A stretch of DNA of 64,000 nucleotides. Source: Bosea vaviloviae. GTDB lineage: Bacteria > Pseudomonadota > Alphaproteobacteria > Rhizobiales > Beijerinckiaceae. The stretch lies in NCBI RefSeq assembly GCF_001741865.1, contig NZ_CP017147.1, positions 3,525,001 to 3,589,000 on the forward strand, read 5' to 3'. Shown here piece by piece: positions 58,442 to 64,000 of the stretch (the first letter of the stretch is position 1; the number at the start of each line of letters is the position of its first letter). The notes under the pieces were generated by a model. It had not been told where the DNA came from. It was given only the letters and a program-made list of their open reading frames with translations, and ran no database searches. The position numbers and the translations under genes were made by a program.

Positions 58442-59386
58442 CTAACCTGATGTTATTTTCGGCAGGGGCGATTGGGCGGCCAATTGCGCCCGCGGCGTCA
58501 CCACCGCGTTCATCTCCTCGCGCAGCAGCGCCACAAAAGTTTCCGCATAGAGCGAGAGTGCCTTGTCGTTTTTCACAGCGACATAGGTCTGGAACTGCGT
58601 CGGCTCGGCGATCGGAATCGTGGTGATGCCCTGCATCGAGCCATGCGCCACGGTGAACTGGTCGATCACCGCGATGCCGAGGCCGGCGCGCACCAGCGAG
58701 CACACCGTCGTGCCGAAGCGCGCCTTGATGACCATGTCATAGGCCAGGCCTTGTCGCTTGAAGATCTCGGCCATGACCCGGCCATAGGGGTCGTTGGGGT
58801 CGATGCCGATCAGCGGGTGCTGCACGATCTCGGCGGCGGAGATCGACGCCCGGCCGGCGAGTGCATGCCCGTCTGGTACGATGCAGAGCAATTCGCCCTG
58901 GCTCAGCGGCACGAAATCGATGCCGGGATGGTCGAGCTTGTAGCTCATCGCCGCGATCTCGCCCTTGCCGAGCAGGAGATAGTCGAGCGCCTCCTCGATC
59001 TTCAGGATGTTGATGTCGAGCCTGAGATCGGGATGCTTGCGCCGCAGCCGCTCGATCGCGCGCGGCACCATGACATGGCAGATGCTCGGCACCGAGCCGA
59101 TCCTGAGCTCGATGCCGCCGCCGCGCTCGATGCGCGCAAGCGTGTAATGCAGGTCGTCGACCTTCTTATAGACGCCGTTGATCTGCTCGAAGATGTCGTT
59201 GGCCTCGGGCGTCGGCACATAGCGCCCATGCCGGCGCTCGAACAGCTTGAGCCTGAGCGTGCGCTCGGTGTGCTTCATCAAGCGGCTGATGCCGGGCGCC
59301 GAGACATTGAGGAGTTTTGCCGCGCCCGAGATCGTGCCGGTGATCATGATGGCGCGGATCACCTCGATCTGGCGCAAGGTCAGCAT
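58442..59386 (-). CDS. LysR-family transcriptional regulator of the shikimate/quinate-type operon
   Basis: 314 aa. Helix-turn-helix LRQIEVIRAIMITGTISGAAKLLNVSAPGISRLMKHTERTL, then an effector domain (LRIGSVPSICHVMVPRAIERL; FGTTVCSLVRAGLGIAVIDQF). Unlike many LysR genes it is not divergent but lies directly upstream on the same strand as the operon, 100 bases before the dehydrogenase. A ligand such as shikimate, dehydroshikimate or protocatechuate is plausible. Confidence 0.88.
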   Translation of the reverse strand: MLTLRQIEVIRAIMITGTISGAAKLLNVSAPGISRLMKHTERTLRLKLFERRHGRYVPTPEANDIFEQINGVYKKVDDLHYTLARIERGGGIELRIGSVPSICHVMVPRAIERLRRKHPDLRLDINILKIEEALDYLLLGKGEIAAMSYKLDHPGIDFVPLSQGELLCIVPDGHALAGRASISAAEIVQHPLIGIDPNDPYGRVMAEIFKRQGLAYDMVIKARFGTTVCSLVRAGLGIAVIDQFTVAHGSMQGITTIPIAEPTQFQTYVAVKNDKALSLYAETFVALLREEMNAVVTPRAQLAAQSPLPKITSG

Positions 59387-59718
59387 GAATGGCGGTTCCC
59401 TCGAAGGTCTTGTTTTGTGGACAGCGGAGGCGAGGGAGGGGGTGGAGTCAAGCGGGAGGGTGTTTGAGTTTGAACCTCTCGTTCCGACCCTTGGCCGACA
59501 TTGCCGGCGGGGCGTCGGAACACCCGGAATCGGCCCATTGCTGACATCGGGAACGTCTGCTTCCGGGCGTTGCGGTTAGATGTCGTGTGGCAAAGCGGAT
59601 TTCGAGGATGTGCTCGTTGATTTCTGACTTGAGTTGCGCGGGCGGGCGGTCGGAGATGTCGATGGCGTTTGTATCTTGGCGGATTTCGAAATTTCGGCGC
59701 CATGAGCCTTCTTCGAGT
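59387..59718. other. 332-bp gap with a startless coding-like remnant
   Basis: No complete gene. On the minus strand, from 59726 to about 59580, one frame reads IELEEGSWRRNFEIRQDTNA followed by IDISDRPPAQLKSEINEHIL and EIRFATRHL with a natural amino-acid mix, but it is preceded by a stop at 59727-59729 and has no ATG. It may be a decayed gene or a chance frame. The part nearer 59480-59570 is GC-rich and holds short inverted repeats (CCGACATTGCCGGCGG region). Confidence 0.35.
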
Positions 59719-60696
59719 TCAATAGGTCACCGACACGACAATCGTGTCGCTGTAGAGCCCGGGCGACGGGGTCGCTTGTACGGGCACGCGCCCATAGACC
59801 GTGGCGGTCTGGGCCACCCCGTTTCCTGTTGCCGAAAGCGTATCGGTACCCAGCGTCTGGCCAAAGGCCTGTGTTCGGGCCGCATTCCGATAGAGGCCGT
59901 ATGTTACGATCTCGGCTGCCTTGGTCATGCGCCGCAAGGTCGGGTTGGTCGCTCCCGAGAGGCCGCCATCGAGGCCGATCTGGTACGACGTCCCATTGGT
60001 GCAAGTCGGAGCCAGCGTCGTGCTCGCATCCTGCTGGGCGCTGAGGACGCCAAATGAGCCGAAGCTCAGATTGTTGGTGGTGACGCGGCAGGTCGCGGGC
60101 ACATTGGCTGTGACCGCGAAGCTCGTCGTCTGCGAGTTCGTCAGCAGGTTGCACCCGAGCAGGTAGGACAGAAGCGCATAGCGGATCCGCGCATCGGTTC
60201 CGGTGAAGCTGCTGGAATAGGATAGCGGGGCGACGGTCGCCTGGCCGCTGTAGACGCGGCCAAAGATCGTCTGGCTGCGGCTGCCGCTGCCGCCTGCCGA
60301 CAGGACGATATTGAAGCCCACCGGCGAGGCGCTCCCCCCCGGCCAGGCACCGGAGCCCCATGGCGATCCGGCGGAAGCATCGCTGAAGAGCCCATAGCGA
60401 AGCTGGTTGGCACCATTCAGCATGAAGCGATTGGCGGCGCTGGTACCTCCACCCGAACCCGGCCCGAGGTCGAGACAGACCCCGACCGTCGAGAACGCAA
60501 GCCCAGTACACGATACCGTCGCCGTCGCGCTGGCATCCACCTGCGCATTGGCGGTCACGTCGATATCGCCGAAGGCCAGCGGCGTGATGCTCAACGAGCA
60601 GGACTGCGCCACAGCCGGAGCCTCGATCGACAGCAGGGCCAGCACGGCGACTGCCGGCAGGGCCAGACAACGCCGGAAGAAGCGTCTTATCGACAT
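59719..60696 (-). CDS. Secreted protein with two spore-coat-U (SCPU) domains, likely pilus tip
   Basis: 325 aa. A signal peptide (RRCLALPAVAVLALLSIEAPAVA) precedes two SCPU domains: residues about 31-175 (SCSLSITPLAFGDIDVTANA ... ) and about 188-325 (CRVTTNNLSFGSFGV ... DTIVVSVTY). Each opens with the paired-Cys, FG-type strand of Csu-like pilins and ends in a donor-strand-like VSVTY. Doubling of the domain and a place after the usher suit a tip adhesin. The ATG at 60696 overlaps the usher 3' end by ten bases. Confidence 0.87.
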   Translation of the reverse strand: MSIRRFFRRCLALPAVAVLALLSIEAPAVAQSCSLSITPLAFGDIDVTANAQVDASATATVSCTGLAFSTVGVCLDLGPGSGGGTSAANRFMLNGANQLRYGLFSDASAGSPWGSGAWPGGSASPVGFNIVLSAGGSGSRSQTIFGRVYSGQATVAPLSYSSSFTGTDARIRYALLSYLLGCNLLTNSQTTSFAVTANVPATCRVTTNNLSFGSFGVLSAQQDASTTLAPTCTNGTSYQIGLDGGLSGATNPTLRRMTKAAEIVTYGLYRNAARTQAFGQTLGTDTLSATGNGVAQTATVYGRVPVQATPSPGLYSDTIVVSVTY

Positions 60697-63158
60697 GACA
60701 CGGGCCCCAGCGTGACCTGCGTGGCTTGACGCGGTTCGAAGGAAAAACGGGCCCGGCATTCGCCCTTATCGAGCTGGACCACGATGTCGTTGCCGGGCCC
60801 TAGATTCTCGACGAAGGCGCGACCGTCATAGCCAACGACGAATTCGGGTGCCGCCGCCGTCCCGCGCAGCCCGGGCTGAAGCGCGCCGCTCAGGCCTGCC
60901 CGGAGCGGCTTGCCGTCGGCGCCATGCAGGATGACGATCGCCGCGTTCGAGGCCGATCTGACACCGAAATCGACCACGACCCCGGCGCGGTCTGTCGGGG
61001 CCAGGACCTCCAGCGTCGTCTCGGCGAGCGAGGTCACGGGGAGCCCGCGAGGATCGATCGAAACCTTGTTGGACTGGTAGGATCGCAAGGTCGGAATCAG
61101 CGCGTTGCCGCTGGCGTTGGTGCGCGCGACGACGCGGTTCTCGTAAAGGACATCAACGTCGGGAGCTCCCGCCTTGGCAACCGCGAAGGCATCGTCGATG
61201 CGATTGCCCAGGAACAGATCGCCGCCGGCCAGCACGATGGAACCGTCGAGCTGGGCCGTTCCCGAGAGCCGATCGCTGGCCTGCGTCACGCCGGCTTCGA
61301 TCTGGCCATAATTGCCGCGATAAGCGAGCGATGCCGAGCGTCGCTGCTGGCCGCCCTGGCCCTCGACATCGCGCACGCGCCAGCCGACGCTGCCGACCTC
61401 CTGCCGGAGCGGCTTGCTGACATCGGCCGCGAGCGCCCAGTGTGTGCCGGAGCGGCTCGTGCCTGTCGACGCGGTGATGTCGGCGCCGAAGGGGAAGGAC
61501 AAGCCGGCGAAAATGCCGGCCGAGCGGCGATCGTCCAGATCGGTGAAAACCGTCGCGTAGAACGACCCGCCTTGCGGCAGCGCACGGGTATAGCTCGCAT
61601 TGACGACGCGGTTCGAGCGTCCGACAGCCGGCTTCACATGCGCGAAGCCGAAGCTGATGCCGCCGCCCAGCATGGGCACGGGAAAGCCGACCGAGAGCCG
61701 GTCGAGCGCGCGCGGCGGCAGCAGGAGGCGCCCCCATGTGACGGCGTCCGCTGCCGGGGTTCCAGCCGTCGCGACATAGCCCGCCAGGCCGTTCGCGCCG
61801 GGAAGGGCGGCGACCGGCGGCACCGTGACCGAGGCGAGGTCGCGATACGCGCCGAGGCTCCGCTGCGATGAGGCCAGGAATGAGACACCCCAAAGCTGCG
61901 TCTCAAAGGAAAGATATGCCTGGCCACCCGTGGCACCACCCTGCCAACTGCCCGCTCCGGCCGCGCTGATAAGGCCGAACCGGCCGAGACCGAACACGCC
62001 GCCGAGGCTCGCCGTGCCCAGCCCGTGCGTCGCCTCGGCATGAGCCAGCACCGTGACATTGTCGCTGACCCCGTAGCGGGCGCTACCGGAGCCGGCGATG
62101 TCGCCGCCATAGATGCTCGACCGCAGCCCGTATTGCAGCCGGGGCGCGCCGATCTCGGCGGAGAAGTCGAACAGGCCTGGGCGCAGCAGCTTGCTCGAGA
62201 CGATGAAGGGCAGGTTCGCCTCGGTCTGCTGGCCCGACGCATCCCGCACGACGACATTCGCATTGCCGTTTCCCGACAGGATCGGGATGTTGGTGATGCG
62301 AAACGGACCGCTGCCGACATCCTGGGAGACCGTCTTGGTGCCGTTGACGAAGACATCGACGGTCGAGGGAACGGCTGCGCTGCCGGTGACGCTGGGTAGG
62401 GGCAAGGTGATCAGGTCCGGCCGCAACCCGAAATTGCGCTGGATCTGCAGCCCGCCCATGCGGATCGGCCGGGTCCAGGCCAGGCCGCCCGAGATCATGT
62501 CGCCGGCACGGTAAGTCAGCATGGCGCCGGGATCGGAATAGCTCCAGCTCGTTTCCAGCCGCAGCGCCTCTGTGCGCCCGCCGTCGAGCGACTGGTCGCT
62601 GACGATGCCCGTCTGTGACAGAACGCCGAACGGGCTGAAGACACGCGCATCGAGGCTCGCCGAAAGACTAGGATAGCGCCAGAAACTGCCGAGTTGCTTG
62701 CCCTCGGAACTGCCGAACAGTGTGTAGTTCAGCACGGCGCCGGTCCCGGCAGAACCGGCCGTCGGCGAAGGGACGTCCCTGGCTGCCGCGTCATAGGTCT
62801 TGGGCAGCCGGCCCGCCTGCGGCAGTCGGATATCGATCCTCTGGGCCGCCTCATCATAACGATAGGTCAAAGCGGGGATCGCGGAGAGGGGCACATCCTC
62901 ATCCCGCTGGAATGCCTGGGGCACCCTGATGCCAAGTTCCTCGAGTTCCTTGCGGCGGGCCGAGACCTCGCCGTTTCCGCCCTGGTGAAAGGCTCCGATC
63001 AGCCCGATCGCCTGCCCGTCGAGGAGAACGTCGAGATGCAAGCTGCGTTCGGGGCGGCCATCGCCGGCTCGCCCTTCCGCAGCCCAGCAGGCATGACCGA
63101 ACATCAGCAGAAGCACCGCCAACGCCCTACCGTGCCGTTTGCACGGGGAATGTCGCAT
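60687..63158 (-). CDS. Fimbrial outer-membrane usher protein (Csu/archaic chaperone-usher type)
   Basis: 823 aa, normal usher length. A signal peptide (ALAVLLLMFGHACWAAE) and N-terminal chaperone-binding domain are followed by a beta-barrel with the usher hallmarks VFVNGTKTVSQDVGSGPFRITNIPILSGNGNANVVVRDASG and, in the plug and C-terminal domains, FGADITASTGTSRSG and ENLGPGNDIVVQLDKGECRARF. It would thread pilus subunits across the outer membrane. It overlaps the chaperone gene by 32 bases and the tip gene by ten. Confidence 0.92.
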   Translation of the reverse strand: MRHSPCKRHGRALAVLLLMFGHACWAAEGRAGDGRPERSLHLDVLLDGQAIGLIGAFHQGGNGEVSARRKELEELGIRVPQAFQRDEDVPLSAIPALTYRYDEAAQRIDIRLPQAGRLPKTYDAAARDVPSPTAGSAGTGAVLNYTLFGSSEGKQLGSFWRYPSLSASLDARVFSPFGVLSQTGIVSDQSLDGGRTEALRLETSWSYSDPGAMLTYRAGDMISGGLAWTRPIRMGGLQIQRNFGLRPDLITLPLPSVTGSAAVPSTVDVFVNGTKTVSQDVGSGPFRITNIPILSGNGNANVVVRDASGQQTEANLPFIVSSKLLRPGLFDFSAEIGAPRLQYGLRSSIYGGDIAGSGSARYGVSDNVTVLAHAEATHGLGTASLGGVFGLGRFGLISAAGAGSWQGGATGGQAYLSFETQLWGVSFLASSQRSLGAYRDLASVTVPPVAALPGANGLAGYVATAGTPAADAVTWGRLLLPPRALDRLSVGFPVPMLGGGISFGFAHVKPAVGRSNRVVNASYTRALPQGGSFYATVFTDLDDRRSAGIFAGLSFPFGADITASTGTSRSGTHWALAADVSKPLRQEVGSVGWRVRDVEGQGGQQRRSASLAYRGNYGQIEAGVTQASDRLSGTAQLDGSIVLAGGDLFLGNRIDDAFAVAKAGAPDVDVLYENRVVARTNASGNALIPTLRSYQSNKVSIDPRGLPVTSLAETTLEVLAPTDRAGVVVDFGVRSASNAAIVILHGADGKPLRAGLSGALQPGLRGTAAAPEFVVGYDGRAFVENLGPGNDIVVQLDKGECRARFSFEPRQATQVTLGPVSCR

Positions 63159-63846
63159 TGAACGGACCAGTTTCGGTCATGCCGGAGATGGTGACGTTTG
63201 CACCGGATTTCGTCGGGCGCGCCGGCGCGGCGATATCCCACCGCATCGAAGACCTGCCGAGGGAATACCCGAGCAGCCCCTTGCCCGCCGACAGCACCTG
63301 TCCCGACGCATCGCGCAGGGTTACGGCGGACAGGCGAACGCGGGTGTCACCGCTGTTGACAGCAGCCAGCGTCATGCCCCGGCCGTGCTGGCCGGCGCTC
63401 CAGCTTATGGCGGGAAGCGAGGCCGACTTTCCCGTGAAGAAGACGGGCACGACATGGCGCATGACCAGCGCAACGGTCCCCGAGGCGCGCTTGGGTTTGG
63501 GCAACTCGTCGATGACGAGCCGGTAGGCCTCCTCCTTGCCCGGCGGCCGGCTGGCGACACGGATCACGCGCACCGTGTAGTCTTGGCGTGAACGCAGATC
63601 GACCAAGGGCGGGCTGGCGACGACATCGTTGGTCGGCTCGAGCCGCTCGACACCGTTCTCCTGTGTCCAACGGAAGATTCGGAGCTGCGCGGTGATCGGC
63701 TCGACATCGGTGTTTCGCAGCGTGATCGTGGCGGTGGTCGCTGGCGCCGGCAGATCGAGCAGCACCGGCGCGACCTGCAGCGAGGCGGCGCTCGCCTGTC
63801 CCGCGAGGCTGGCCGCCAGGACGACGAGGGCGGACATGGTCTTCAT
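63127..63846 (-). CDS. Periplasmic pilus chaperone (PapD/CsuC-like)
   Basis: 239 aa. Signal peptide MKTMSALVVLAASLAGQASA, then two Ig-like domains; SLQVAPVLLDLPAPATTATITLRNTD is the N-terminal strand and RQDYTVRVIRVASRP the second half of domain 1. C-terminal domain includes LLGYSLGRSSMRWDIA. It stabilises SCPU-type pilins by donor-strand complementation and hands them to the usher. AAAGGAAA precedes the ATG. Overlap with the usher suggests coupled translation. Confidence 0.88.
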   Translation of the reverse strand: MKTMSALVVLAASLAGQASAASLQVAPVLLDLPAPATTATITLRNTDVEPITAQLRIFRWTQENGVERLEPTNDVVASPPLVDLRSRQDYTVRVIRVASRPPGKEEAYRLVIDELPKPKRASGTVALVMRHVVPVFFTGKSASLPAISWSAGQHGRGMTLAAVNSGDTRVRLSAVTLRDASGQVLSAGKGLLGYSLGRSSMRWDIAAPARPTKSGANVTISGMTETGPFNATFPVQTAR

Positions 63847-63979
63847 CGCGTGTTTCCTTTCGAACTGGGGGCAAGAATCTGCCGGGCGACCCGCTCGGCG
63901 GCCTCCATCATTGCGAAGCGATCGGTTGCGTTGGGTTCTGCTGCGATGCCGCGGCTCACGCGGCGGCGCGGTTAGCGTC

Positions 63980-64000
63980 TCAGTAGGTGACCGTCACCGT
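63980..64000 (-). CDS. C-terminal end of a spore-coat-U (SCPU) pilin gene (partial)
   Basis: The window ends in a minus-strand reading frame whose last residues are TVTVTY followed by TGA at 63980. The two-domain SCPU protein in this operon ends in the near-identical VVSVTY, so this is most likely the upstream pilin gene of the same chaperone-usher operon, cut by the window edge. Only seven codons are visible. Confidence 0.6.
   Translation of the reverse strand, partial: TVTVTY

Overview
The window reads as chromosomal DNA of a free-living, metabolically versatile alphaproteobacterium of the Hyphomicrobiales. Bosea or a close relative is my best guess, inferred from high GC with GC-rich third codon positions, the ethylmalonyl-CoA pathway genes ccr and mcd, divergent lysC/ubiG, and several families of short palindromic repeats typical of that order. 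I see no rRNA, tRNA, transposase, integrase, prophage or CRISPR array. About 55 protein genes fill most of the sequence.

Layout. 0.2-3.6 kb: a TctC-type binding protein, a GntR/FCD regulator and a divergent serine-glyoxylate-type aminotransferase, linked by a shared operator-like half-site. 3.6-9.3 kb: a transglutaminase-like protein, then a MarR regulator with an RND efflux pair. 9.3-12.2 kb (minus): a compact DUF4166 / DCC-thioredoxin / dehydrogenase-DUF4166 operon of unknown function. 12.2-16.8 kb (minus): GMC oxidoreductase, APH-type kinase, ACAD10/11-type acyl-CoA dehydrogenase and a GbsR-type regulator, resembling a 4-hydroxyacyl-CoA (LvaA/LvaC-like) route. 17-23 kb: a soluble chemoreceptor, a LysR/NAD(P)H-quinone oxidoreductase pair, lysC and ubiG. 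23-28 kb: a repeat array, ccr, a DMT transporter and mcd. 28-34.9 kb: an SBF transporter with divergent LysR, a secreted SGNH hydrolase, a small secreted protein, cpdB and a GST. 34.9-38.5 kb (minus): CoA-transferase, acyl-CoA dehydrogenase and MaoC-type hydratase. 38.7-47 kb: a complete LIV-type ABC importer, aldehyde dehydrogenase, methyltransferase and Zn-alcohol dehydrogenase. 47.2-49.6 kb: a LysR divergent from a Tat-exported metallo-beta-lactamase-fold hydrolase. 49.7-59.4 kb (minus): LysR, a shikimate-dehydrogenase-like enzyme, a second LIV-type importer, a Gfo/Idh/MocA oxidoreductase and a two-domain QuiC-type 3-dehydroshikimate dehydratase, read here as a shikimate/quinate uptake and catabolism operon. 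59.7-64 kb (minus): a Csu-like chaperone-usher pilus operon cut by the window end.

The most distinctive non-coding signal is the repeat load. Eight copies of one palindromic family (A), two long and one short copy of a second (B), four of a third (C), and several others sit almost entirely between genes. Both LIV-type operons carry a family A hairpin in the same place, between the binding-protein gene and the first permease gene. One CoA-transferase gene takes its last codons and stop from a family B copy. Strong palindromes mark likely operators for the MarR and GbsR genes; the GbsR one covers the start codon of an apparently leaderless gene.
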